DNA from: Prevotella sp.
GTDB taxonomy: Bacteria; Bacteroidota; Bacteroidia; Bacteroidales; Bacteroidaceae
Length of the DNA stretch: 64,000 bases
Reading direction: 5' to 3'
Assembly (NCBI GenBank): GCA_017469955.1
Contig: JAFUFJ010000005.1
Coordinates: 124,001-188,000 of the forward strand
Made by a program: the position numbers and the translations under genes. This document shows positions 33,487 through 41,216 of the stretch, one piece after another; within the stretch, counting starts at the first letter, position 1; every line of letters starts with the position of its first letter. The notes below the pieces were generated by a model. The model was not told the origin of the DNA. It worked only from the letters and a program-made list of their open reading frames with translations, and ran no database searches.

Positions 33487-34266
33487 ATGAAAAAGGTATA
33501 CTTCCTCTCCGACGCCCATCTCGGGTCGCTCGCCACAGCCAACCCGAGGCAACAGGAGCGCCTGCTCGTCAGCTTCCTCGACCATATACGGCCGGAGGCA
33601 CAAGCCATCTACCTGCTCGGCGACATGTTCGACTTCTGGAACGAATACCGCTATGTGGTGCCAAAGGGCTATACGAGGTTCTTGGGAAAGCTCTCTGAGC
33701 TGGCCGACAGTGGCATTGAAGTACACTATTTCACAGGAAACCACGACATCTGGACCTACGGATATCTGGAAGAAGAGTGCGGAGTGACCCTCCACAGGCA
33801 GCCGCTTCAGACCGAGATTCTCGGCCATTCGTTCTATCTTGCGCATGGAGACGGGCTCGGAGATCCCGACTTTAAATACCATGTTCTCAGCAAGATATTC
33901 CACAACAGGCTATGCCAGCTGCTGCTCAACGCTATGCATCCCTGGTGGGGAATGCAGCTCGGATTGAGATGGGCAAGGCACTCTCGTCTGAAGAGAGACA
34001 ACGGAAAAGAACCACCCTACATGGGAGAAGACAAGGAGTATCTGGTCGGTTATTCAAAGCAAATGATGGCCCTGCACCCCGAAATAGAATACTTCGTCTA
34101 CGGCCACCGGCACATCGAACTCGACCTTCAGCTCTCATCCTCGGCCCGAATGCTCATCCTCGGCGACTGGCTCTGGCAGTTCACCTACGCAGTATTCGAC
34201 GGCAACTCCATCACACTGACCTCATATGAGGAACACGACGCTGAAGAGCCACGGCAAGAAACCTGA
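33487..34266 (+). CDS. lpxH: UDP-2,3-diacylglucosamine diphosphatase-like metallophosphoesterase (LpxH type)
   Basis: A 259-residue calcineurin-like phosphoesterase from ATG at 33487 (MKKVYFLSDAHLGS). Metal ligands appear in order: SDAHLG, LLGDMFDFW, FTGNHDIW, LAHGDGLGDPD and VYGHRHIE. The spacing and the HNRLCQLLLNAMHPWWGMQLG stretch (membrane-associating helices) match the LpxH proteins of Bacteroidetes, which cleave UDP-diacylglucosamine to lipid X in lipid A synthesis. The symbol is by family only. Cotranscribed with the MIP18 gene. Confidence 0.88.
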   Translation: MKKVYFLSDAHLGSLATANPRQQERLLVSFLDHIRPEAQAIYLLGDMFDFWNEYRYVVPKGYTRFLGKLSELADSGIEVHYFTGNHDIWTYGYLEEECGVTLHRQPLQTEILGHSFYLAHGDGLGDPDFKYHVLSKIFHNRLCQLLLNAMHPWWGMQLGLRWARHSRLKRDNGKEPPYMGEDKEYLVGYSKQMMALHPEIEYFVYGHRHIELDLQLSSSARMLILGDWLWQFTYAVFDGNSITLTSYEEHDAEEPRQET

Positions 34267-34334
34267 GAAAAAAGCCGCACGGCAAGCCCGATCCGCCACA
34301 GAAAACGACAACTAAAAACTCGATATTCAACACT

Positions 34335-35033
34335 ATGAAAAGAACCGTCAAGACCATTACGCTCGCAGCAGCCATGCTGTTCGCGACAGGCAACATGCAG
34401 GCCCAGCGCCACGACTTTGCCAACTATCAGCGCTATGCCGAAGAAAACGCCCAGTTGGGAAAGCCCCAAAAGAAGGAGAAGCGCGTCGTATTCATGGGAA
34501 ACTCCATCACAGAAGGATGGGTAAGACAGCACCCTGACTTCTTCAAAGAGCACGGATACATCGGACGAGGCATCAGCGGGCAGACCTCCTACCAGTTCCT
34601 CCTGCGCTTCAGACAGGACGTTATTGACCTGCAACCCAAGCTGGTCGTCATCAACTACGGCACCAACGACATTGCCGAAAACACAGGAAAATACGACGAA
34701 GACCAGACCTTTGGCAACGTCGCCTCTATGTGCGAACTGGCTAAAGCTAACGGAATCAAGGTGATACTCACATCGACTCTGCCGGCAGGAAACTTCCCTT
34801 GGCGACTTGAAATCAAAGACTCCATGGAGAAAATCCGCAGTCTGAACGCACGAGTAAAAGCCTATGCAGAGAAAAACAAGATTCCCTTTGTCGACTACTT
34901 CAGCGCCATGCTCTCCGAAGACGGCACACGCATGAACACCGCCTACACGCCCGAGCAGGTGCATCCCAACGGCAAAGGCTACGACGTCATGGAAGCACTC
35001 ATCGTGCCAGCCATCAAGAAAGCGCTCAAATAG
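34335..35033 (+). CDS. Secreted SGNH/GDSL hydrolase (carbohydrate esterase-like)
   Basis: A 232-residue exported esterase: signal peptide (MKRTVKTITLAAAMLF..., cut near MQAQ), block I VVFMGNSITEGW, block II GRGISGQTSYQ, block III INYGTNDIAENTG and block V VHPNGKGYDVM with the catalytic Asp/His spacing. Similar proteins deacetylate xylan, mannan or other glycans, or act as acyl-thioesterases. The substrate is unknown. It stands alone, 68 bp after the LpxH gene, and convergent with ackA. Confidence 0.9.
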   Translation: MKRTVKTITLAAAMLFATGNMQAQRHDFANYQRYAEENAQLGKPQKKEKRVVFMGNSITEGWVRQHPDFFKEHGYIGRGISGQTSYQFLLRFRQDVIDLQPKLVVINYGTNDIAENTGKYDEDQTFGNVASMCELAKANGIKVILTSTLPAGNFPWRLEIKDSMEKIRSLNARVKAYAEKNKIPFVDYFSAMLSEDGTRMNTAYTPEQVHPNGKGYDVMEALIVPAIKKALK

Positions 35034-35115
35034 GCTTTCGCACGCGCGCGATACCTATTTGTATACACCGCAGCAAGAAAAGTGGATTCCGACGGCCTGC
35101 CACAGGATTCGCAGC

Positions 35116-35269
35116 GAGAAAGCTATCCTTTCAGGGTGAGAAACCTTAGAGTTGTCACCAAGAAAGGATAGTTTTATTGGCAAGAAACCTAAGACTTCTC
35201 ACCCTGAAACCTTAGCTTTCTCAACCTGAAGCCCAAGACTTTTCAGAAACAACCCGGAGACATCTCGGA
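35116..35269. repeat. 22-bp repeat array, type 1, 7 units
   Basis: Units start every 22 bp from 35116. Pairs for the first six: GAAAGCT/TCCTTTC, GAAACCT/AGAGTTG, GAAAGGA/AGTTTTA, GAAACCT/AGACTTC, GAAACCT/AGCTTTC and GAAGCCC/AGACTTT; the seventh is degenerate. The array lies between two convergent genes (SGNH hydrolase and ackA). The remainder of this 366-bp gap holds the ackA terminator. Confidence 0.92.
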
Positions 35270-35321
35270 CAGCATCCGCACCCGGATGGCCCGCAACGCT
35301 TGCCTGCCACCCGGGAAAACA

Positions 35322-35373
35322 CGAAAAAAGACTGGCAAAGGACAGCCCGAACACGGTTTCCCCTGCCAGTCTT
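35322..35373 (-). terminator. Rho-independent terminator of the pta-ackA operon
   Basis: A 10-bp perfect stem (35328-35337 AAGACTGGCA with 35364-35373) flanks a 26-nt loop. On the minus strand it is followed by TTTTTT, so it terminates transcription from ackA. Confidence 0.8.
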
Positions 35374-35399
35374 CTGCATCTGAAAGATGTCCTTTCTCC

Positions 35400-36608
35400 C
35401 TAAGCTTTGCGCGCCTCGAGCACGAGTTCCATCGTGTCGCGGGCGATGACTATTTCCTCGTCTGTGGGAACAACCCAAACCTGTACCTTCGAATCCGGTG
35501 CAGAAATGAGCTTTTCCTTTCCACGGCAATTGTTGGCTTCTGCATCCATTTTCACGCCCAAGAACTCCAGTCCTGAACATGCTTCGAGACGTGTGCCGAT
35601 CTGATTCTCGCCCACTCCGGCCGTCCACACGATGACATCTACGCCACCCATGGCAGCTGCGTAGGCTCCGATATACTTCTTGATGCGGTAGTTGTACATG
35701 TCAAGTGCCAGACGTGCACGCTCATTGCCCTCTGCAGCGGCGCTCTCTATCTCTCGCATGTCACTAGAGATCCCGGTGATTCCAAGCACCCCACTCTTCT
35801 TGTTTAAGAAGTCAGCCATCTCCTGAGGCTGCATGTTTGTCTTCTGCATCAGGTAGGTAACTGCAGAAGGATCGATGTCGCCACTGCGCGAACCCATCAT
35901 GACTCCTGCCAAAGGAGTGAGGCCCATTGAGGTGTCAATCACCTTCCCTTCTTTGATGGCTGCTACCGAAGCTCCGTTGCCAATGTGGCAAGTCACGATC
36001 TTAAGGTCCTTGATGTCGCGCCCCATCAGTTCGGCAACCCGGTGGGAAACGTACCGATGGGAAGTGCCATGGAAGCCATAACGACGCACGTGCCACTTCT
36101 CATAAAACTCGTAAGGCACCGCATACAGGAAGGCATGCGGGGGCATCGTGGAGTGGAAAGCATTGTCGAAGACGGTCACTTGAGGCACGTTTGGCATCAA
36201 ATGGTCTACCGCACGCAAGCCGCGAAGGTGGCCTGCATTATGCACAGGAGCAAGGTCGCAGAGGCTTTCTATGCCGTCTTCAACCTCTTTTGTGACGATG
36301 CAACTCTTCTCGAAAAGGTCGCCTCCCTGCACTATTCGATGACCAACGGCGTCGATTTCGTCCAAGCTTTTAATGGCACCATACTCATCGTTCAGGAGCG
36401 TCTGGAATACGAAATTCACGCCTTCTTTGTGGTCTGGCATGTCGTGCATCAGCACCTTTTTCTCTCCGTTTGGCAAGGTAAGTTTCAGAAAAGCCTCGTC
36501 AAGGCCGATGCGTTCCACGCCTCCTTGTGCCAACACTGACTCGTCATCCATGTCATAAAGCTTATACTTGATGGATGAACTTCCGCAATTTAATACCAGT
36601 ATCTTCAT
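35400..36608 (-). CDS. ackA: Acetate kinase
   Basis: A 402-residue acetate kinase (acetyl phosphate + ADP to acetate + ATP), the energy-yielding step of fermentation to acetate. ASKHA fold landmarks: ILVLNCGSSSIKYKLYD at the N-terminus, VTVFDNAFHSTMPPHAFLYAVPYEFY, RYGFHGTSHRYVSHRVAELM, TCHIGNGASVAAIKEGKVIDTSMG, TPLAGVMMGSRSGDIDP and VWTAGVGENQIGTR. Length normal. It lies 34 bp after pta in the same direction and ends at the terminator 35322-35373. Confidence 0.98.
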   Translation of the reverse strand: MKILVLNCGSSSIKYKLYDMDDESVLAQGGVERIGLDEAFLKLTLPNGEKKVLMHDMPDHKEGVNFVFQTLLNDEYGAIKSLDEIDAVGHRIVQGGDLFEKSCIVTKEVEDGIESLCDLAPVHNAGHLRGLRAVDHLMPNVPQVTVFDNAFHSTMPPHAFLYAVPYEFYEKWHVRRYGFHGTSHRYVSHRVAELMGRDIKDLKIVTCHIGNGASVAAIKEGKVIDTSMGLTPLAGVMMGSRSGDIDPSAVTYLMQKTNMQPQEMADFLNKKSGVLGITGISSDMREIESAAAEGNERARLALDMYNYRIKKYIGAYAAAMGGVDVIVWTAGVGENQIGTRLEACSGLEFLGVKMDAEANNCRGKEKLISAPDSKVQVWVVPTDEEIVIARDTMELVLEARKA

Positions 36609-36642
36609 ATTCTGCTGTTGTTGTTTCTTGTCTATGTGAGTA

Positions 36643-37644
36643 CTATTTCATGGCCTGGCAGGCTGTGATGGCCACCATATAGTAGATGTCGTCTACCGAA
36701 CATCCGCGGGAAAGGTCGTTCACAGGACGGGCTATGCCCTGAAGAATCGGGCCGATGGCAATGGCATCTCCCAGACGCTGCACCAGTTTATAGCCGATGT
36801 TGCCCACCTCTAAGTTGGGCGCCACAAGCACATTTGCATGGCCAGCGATAGCACTTCCGGGGGCTTTCTTCTGACCTACCGACGGAACAAGGGCTGCATC
36901 TGCCTGCAACTCGCCGTCAATCTGCAGCGTCGAATCAAGCTCTTTGGCCAATCGAGTAGCCTCAACAACCTTGTCGACCACCTCATGCTTGGCCGAACCC
37001 TTGGTAGAAAAGCTCAGCATTGCCACGCGAGGCTCCTCGAAACCGGCCACACTCTTGGCCGTCTGGGCGGTGCATACGGCAATCTGGGCTAACTGTTCAG
37101 CATCAGGCATAGGCGTTACGGCGACGTCGCCCATCACCACTATGCCCTGCTCTCCATACTGTGGCTGCTTGGTAATCAGAAGCATTGCACCCGAAACACA
37201 GGTGATGCCCGGCGAGCACTTGATGATTTGAAGGGCAGGGCGCAGCGTGTCGCCCGTCGTAGAGAGGGCTCCTGAGATCTGCCCGTCAGCCCCTTCTGTC
37301 TTGATAATCATACATCCGAGATAGAGAGGGTTCTTCACTAACTCGCGTGCTTGTTCGATAGTCATTCCTTTTTTCTTGCGAAGCTCGCAGAGCAGTTGGG
37401 CATATTCCTCGCTCTTCGGGTTGTCCTCAGGGTCGATGATGGTTGCCTTTGAGATGTTTTCCAGTCCCCATTCGCCGGCCAAACGGGCCAGTTCTCCGGG
37501 ATTTCCGATCAGAATCAAGTCGGCCAAGCCCTCGGACAACACACGGTCGGCTGCCCGAAGCGTACGTTCTTCGGTTGCTTCAGGCAGCACAATACGCTGG
37601 CGATTAGCCTTTGCGCGTGCCACAATCTGTTGTAGTAAATCCAT
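36643..37644 (-). CDS. pta: Phosphate acetyltransferase
   Basis: A 333-residue short-form phosphotransacetylase (acetyl-CoA + phosphate to acetyl phosphate + CoA). Landmarks: RIVLPEATEERTLRAAD, TLRPALQIIKCSPGITCVSGAML, GDVAVTPMPDAEQLAQIA, PRVAMLSFSTKGSAKHE and LVAPNLEVGNIGYKLVQRLG. It has only the catalytic domain, without the N-terminal extension of the long E. coli form. First gene of the pta-ackA operon; a TATTTTTG -7 element lies at 37709-37702 on the minus strand. Confidence 0.97.
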   Translation of the reverse strand: MDLLQQIVARAKANRQRIVLPEATEERTLRAADRVLSEGLADLILIGNPGELARLAGEWGLENISKATIIDPEDNPKSEEYAQLLCELRKKKGMTIEQARELVKNPLYLGCMIIKTEGADGQISGALSTTGDTLRPALQIIKCSPGITCVSGAMLLITKQPQYGEQGIVVMGDVAVTPMPDAEQLAQIAVCTAQTAKSVAGFEEPRVAMLSFSTKGSAKHEVVDKVVEATRLAKELDSTLQIDGELQADAALVPSVGQKKAPGSAIAGHANVLVAPNLEVGNIGYKLVQRLGDAIAIGPILQGIARPVNDLSRGCSVDDIYYMVAITACQAMK

Positions 37645-37701
37645 TATTTCTTTGATTTTATTGATAAATTAGTGTTTTCAGCCGTTCTTTTTAATTGCAT
37701 G

Positions 37702-37709
37702 CAAAAATA
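37702..37709 (-). promoter_or_regulatory. Promoter -7 element of pta-ackA
   Basis: TATTTTTG on the minus strand, 57 bp before the pta ATG; fits TAnnTTTG. Confidence 0.55.
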
Positions 37710-37849
37710 AGAAATTAATCTGACAACGCCTAACTTTTTTCTTCAAAAAACACCATATATACTGAAACAACTGCCATCTGCACCCTGCATCTTTTTCGCA
37801 TCTATGCAAATTAGCATTTCTTTTTCTTCCTCAATTCATCTAAAATATG

Positions 37850-37857
37850 TAATTTTG
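37850..37857 (+). promoter_or_regulatory. Promoter -7 element of the rod-shaped RNA
   Basis: TAATTTTG followed by CAC. Predicted start of transcription near 37864, ahead of the structured RNA at 37927-38113. Confidence 0.6.
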
Positions 37858-37860
37858 CAC

Positions 37861-38113
37861 TGGGTTTGAAGGCCTGCAACGACAGGCTGACACTCCCAAT
37901 ATCTTTTCGTTGAGCGTTTTACGCGTGTTTGTCCCTACTTGGAACGTGGAAAATTTCAATTGCTATGGACGAGCGTGCAATAGCGTTCACGTCAGAGGCG
38001 TAATATGCCTTCTCCGAGAATCTCGGAAGGATAATTATACCTTGAGGCGTGGACTATTGTGTCGTTATGTAGCAATGGGTACTTTCCACGACCTCAAGTA
38101 GATAACAGACAAC
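37861..38113 (+). ncRNA. Rod-shaped structured RNA, 6S RNA-like
   Basis: No convincing ORF covers this stretch, but it folds as one long hairpin. Nested pairings: TTGTC (37929-37933) with GACAA (38108-38112); TACTTG (37936-37941) with CAAGTA (38095-38100); CGTGGAAA (37945-37952) with TTTCCACG (38083-38090); ATTGCTA (37959-37965) with TAGCAAT (38070-38076); then an internal loop of about 12 and 10 nt; CAATAG (37978-37983) with CTATTG (38054-38059); a GC-rich arm; and an apical CCGAG/CTCGG hairpin. A roughly 187-nt rod with a central bubble is the architecture of 6S RNA, which binds RNA polymerase. A small hairpin (GCCTG/CAGGC) precedes it. It could also be a long leader of the acyltransferase gene at 38152. 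The 6S assignment is inferred from shape only. Confidence 0.6.
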
Positions 38114-38151
38114 AGGTCCACGCTCTTCTTTTGTTGTCTAATTATCCGAAT

Positions 38152-39177
38152 ATGAATCAGAATTCTCTTGGCAAACCCGAGCGGGAATATTGGATTGATG
38201 CCGTTCGTTCGTTTGCATGCCTGTGCGTAATCACCACCCATGCCCCCATCCCCAACGGTTCTTCTGGGGCTTGGATCATTCCTTTCTACAACTATATGGC
38301 CGTCGGAGGAGCATCTATTTTGTTCTTTATGATCTCCGGAGCCCTTATCTTATATAAGGAGAAGCCTGTGATTCCTTTCCTTAAGACCAGGCTCACGCGC
38401 ATCTTCTTCCCAATGGTTGTCTGGACGATCATTACCCTTTTATGGGACTATGCCGAAGGAAGCATCGACGCCAAGACACTCCTTTACAAGACCATACACA
38501 TTCCTTTTGGCCCCCAAGTGGGTGTCTATTGGTTCATATACGACGTGTTCGGCATCTATCTGCTTACCCCTATTCTGGCATCTTGGCTAAGCCGGTGCTC
38601 AAGAAAGGACGTCCTTTTCTATCTCTTTGTGTGGGGATTTACCCTGCTTTTGCCCTATCTCAGGCTGATAGACCCGCTGTTTGACGGCCTGACAGACTAC
38701 ACAAGTGGCTATCTTTACCACTTCTACGGCTATTTGGGGTTTGCCGTTCTCGGCTATTACCTTCGGCGATACGTGAGCATTGCCAAGGTGAAACCAGTCC
38801 ATCTTCTGCTGTCTTCCGCCTCTGTTCTGTTTCTTTTCATAGCCTATTATTTTACGAACATCCCTCACAGCGTTGTCCAAGATCGCCTTGGAATCAACAT
38901 TGTCTGCCTGGCAATCAGCTATTTCCTCGTCATCAAACACCTGCCTCTACCCCATCGTTCCAAGCACATCTTCTACGATTTTGCCCAGCATAGCTTCGGC
39001 ATCTACCTTGTTCATCTGCTTGTCATGCGACGTATTCTCTGGCCGTTGCTTGCCGACTACGACGTCAACTATATGCTGCAAATCCCTTTGATCACCCTGC
39101 TCACGGCCGGAATGTCCTATCTTGTGGTGCACATTCTTTCCAAACTTCCCTATAGCAAGTACTTCATCGGCCTTTGA
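38152..39177 (+). CDS. Membrane acyltransferase 3 family protein
   Basis: About 341 residues from ATG at 38152 (MNQNSLGKPEREYWIDAVRS); the in-frame sequence upstream belongs to the structured RNA. About ten hydrophobic helices and the family start YWIDAVRSFACLCVITTHAPIP with the conserved His. Such proteins O-acylate surface glycans, or make succinylated or acetylated polysaccharides, by moving an acyl group across the inner membrane. The FDFAQHSFGIYLVHLLVM-like block near the C-terminus (YDFAQHSFGIYLVHLL) is also typical. Substrate unknown; no polysaccharide cluster is adjacent. Confidence 0.9.
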   Translation: MNQNSLGKPEREYWIDAVRSFACLCVITTHAPIPNGSSGAWIIPFYNYMAVGGASILFFMISGALILYKEKPVIPFLKTRLTRIFFPMVVWTIITLLWDYAEGSIDAKTLLYKTIHIPFGPQVGVYWFIYDVFGIYLLTPILASWLSRCSRKDVLFYLFVWGFTLLLPYLRLIDPLFDGLTDYTSGYLYHFYGYLGFAVLGYYLRRYVSIAKVKPVHLLLSSASVLFLFIAYYFTNIPHSVVQDRLGINIVCLAISYFLVIKHLPLPHRSKHIFYDFAQHSFGIYLVHLLVMRRILWPLLADYDVNYMLQIPLITLLTAGMSYLVVHILSKLPYSKYFIGL

Positions 39178-39363
39178 CTGAGCCGTTTTCCGCAGCTGAA
39201 GTTGGCCTTTAATGCCAACCATCGGAGCGGTTTTTCGCTATCTTCAGAATGGTTCCTCCTGCCGTATCATATGGAGTGAGAGGCTGCATTCTATAATGCA
39301 AACGATTGCACACTATATTTTCTTCCTCATCTTCAGACTCTTTGCCAGCGAAGAAAAAACGTG

Positions 39364-39371
39364 TAATTTTG
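39364..39371 (+). promoter_or_regulatory. Promoter -7 element of the amylase-galactanase pair
   Basis: TAATTTTG followed by CATGG, 61 bp before the ATG at 39433. Confidence 0.65.
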
Positions 39372-39432
39372 CATGGAAAGCATATCTCAGACCATGATGT
39401 GCAAGAACATAAAACCTAAATCTGCATTAAGA

Positions 39433-41184
39433 ATGAAACGATTCTACACATTTCTAACGGGCCTCATGCTGCTTTGCCAGACATCGTTGGCACAAGGATG
39501 GCCCACACAGTATGACGGTGTGATGCTTCAAGGCTTCTATTGGGACTCATATACCGACACCCAATGGAACAATCTCGAGGCTCAAGCCGACGAGCTGGCC
39601 GAATACTTTGACCTGATATGGGTACCCAACTCGGCCTATGCAGGCTCGTTGACGATGAACATGGGCTACCATCCTGTCTATTGGTTCGACCATAAGAGCG
39701 CCTTCGGCACCGAGGCTTCTCTGCGTTCTATGATAAAGACCTTCCGCGAAAAGGGCACGGGCATCATCGAGGACGTTGTGATAAATCACCGTCTTGGAGT
39801 GAAATCTTGGACCGATTTTCCTGCCGAAACAGTCAATGGAGTGACCTATCAGCTGACGCCAAACGACATCTGTTCCGACGACGAAGCAGCCTCCAACGGC
39901 TATCAAGTGGGACCGAACAAGGACACAGGCGGCAACTGGGGCGGTGCGAGAGACCTTGATCATATGAGTGAGAACGTGCAGAAGAACGTCATAGCCTACC
40001 TGGACTACCTGAAGAACGACCTCGGATATGTCGGTTTCCGCTACGACTACGTGCTGGGCTATGCACCCCGTTACACCGCCATCTACAACAAAGCCGTGCA
40101 ACCAGAGTTCTCTGTCGGCGAGTGTTGGGAAAGCCTTGCCACGATCAAGAACTGGGTCAATGGCACAAAAGTCGACGGAGTGATCCAGAGTGCAGCCTTC
40201 GACTTCCCGATGAAGAATGCCATCAACAGCGCATTTGGCGACCTAAACTGGGCTGCTTTGGGCAACAGTTTCCTGACGACAGAGACGGGATTCAACCGCT
40301 ATTCGGTCACCTTTGTCGACAATCATGACACGGGTCGCTCGGCAGGAGAGGGAGGCATGCCCCTCTATGCGAACGTCGAAGCAGCCAATGCCTTTATCCT
40401 TGCCATGCCGGGAACGCCCTGTGTGTGGCTGAGCCATTGGAAGAGCAACAAGACGACCATTAAGAAACTCGTCCTTGCACGCAAAGCTGTCGGCCTCACT
40501 AACGAAAGCCAGATCGTAGAGAAGAAGCAGGTTTCCGGGGGCTATATGGTGACGGTCCAGGGCAAGAACGGCAACGTGCGCTTCTATGCCGGAGCACCCG
40601 AATCGGTGGATACCGAGGGCTATAAGCTGGCCATTGAGGGCGCAAACTTCAAGTACTACGTGTCTTCAAGTGTCGACATCTCGGCTCTTGACAACGTCAA
40701 GGATGACTCGGAAAACTTTGAAGTACCCGATTTCTGCAAGCTCAACGAGGGCGAAACGGCCGCTTTCTTTGAGGCTCCTCAGACATGGACCTCAACCATC
40801 AAGTGCTGGGCATGGGACAGTAAGGGCAACTACACCGGCGGAAGCTGGCCGGGAACGGCCTGCACGCTGGTGGGAACGGCCAAGAACGGCAACAAGGTCT
40901 ACAAGTGGACATGGAATAATACCTACACCGGCACGACGGCCGGCCAGCCCACTTACATCATCTTCAGCAACAACGGTTCGCCACAAACCACCGACAAGCC
41001 CTACACCAACGGCGGATACTACAACTTTGACGGCCTGCAAGGCACGGTGACTGGCATCGGAAACACGGTCGCATGGACTGCCGAAAAGCCTGCAAAGACC
41101 TACACCTTACAGGGTCAGTGCATTGAGAACCCCACGGCTCCGGGCATCTATGTCAAGAACGGACGCAAGCTGATTGTCAGATAG
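39433..41184 (+). CDS. Secreted GH13 alpha-amylase with CBM26-like starch-binding module
   Basis: 583 residues from ATG at 39433, which starts a clean signal peptide (cut near SLAQ); an earlier ATG overlaps the -7 element. The catalytic barrel has GVMLQGFYWDSY, GTGIIEDVVINHR, GFRYDYVLGY (nucleophile Asp205), FSVGECWES (acid/base Glu230) and FVDNHDTG (Asp299). A C-terminal starch-binding module (about 445-550: KCWAWDSKGNYTGGSWPG, YKWTWNNTYTG, YIIFSNNGSPQT) resembles CBM26. The last 27 residues (YTLQGQCIENPTAPGIYVKNGRKLIVR in pieces) form the short C-terminal motif shared with two other exported proteins here. It is followed after 32 bp by GH53. Confidence 0.94.
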   Translation: MKRFYTFLTGLMLLCQTSLAQGWPTQYDGVMLQGFYWDSYTDTQWNNLEAQADELAEYFDLIWVPNSAYAGSLTMNMGYHPVYWFDHKSAFGTEASLRSMIKTFREKGTGIIEDVVINHRLGVKSWTDFPAETVNGVTYQLTPNDICSDDEAASNGYQVGPNKDTGGNWGGARDLDHMSENVQKNVIAYLDYLKNDLGYVGFRYDYVLGYAPRYTAIYNKAVQPEFSVGECWESLATIKNWVNGTKVDGVIQSAAFDFPMKNAINSAFGDLNWAALGNSFLTTETGFNRYSVTFVDNHDTGRSAGEGGMPLYANVEAANAFILAMPGTPCVWLSHWKSNKTTIKKLVLARKAVGLTNESQIVEKKQVSGGYMVTVQGKNGNVRFYAGAPESVDTEGYKLAIEGANFKYYVSSSVDISALDNVKDDSENFEVPDFCKLNEGETAAFFEAPQTWTSTIKCWAWDSKGNYTGGSWPGTACTLVGTAKNGNKVYKWTWNNTYTGTTAGQPTYIIFSNNGSPQTTDKPYTNGGYYNFDGLQGTVTGIGNTVAWTAEKPAKTYTLQGQCIENPTAPGIYVKNGRKLIVR

Positions 41185-41216
41185 ACCCTCCGACTTATCA
41201 TTAGAACAGCATCCAT

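Noticed and set aside
35116-35269. Arrays as simple transcription terminators
   Set aside because: Separate strong terminators exist beside several arrays (35322, 42467, 60740), arrays have no T-tracts, and some lie within operons or 5' leaders.
37889-37894. A GACACT word at 37889 as another AraC site
   Set aside because: There is no second half-site 21 bp away and the -7 element spacing does not fit.
39373-39432. ATG at 39373 as amylase start
   Set aside because: It directly follows the -7 element and would hide the signal peptide that begins at 39433.
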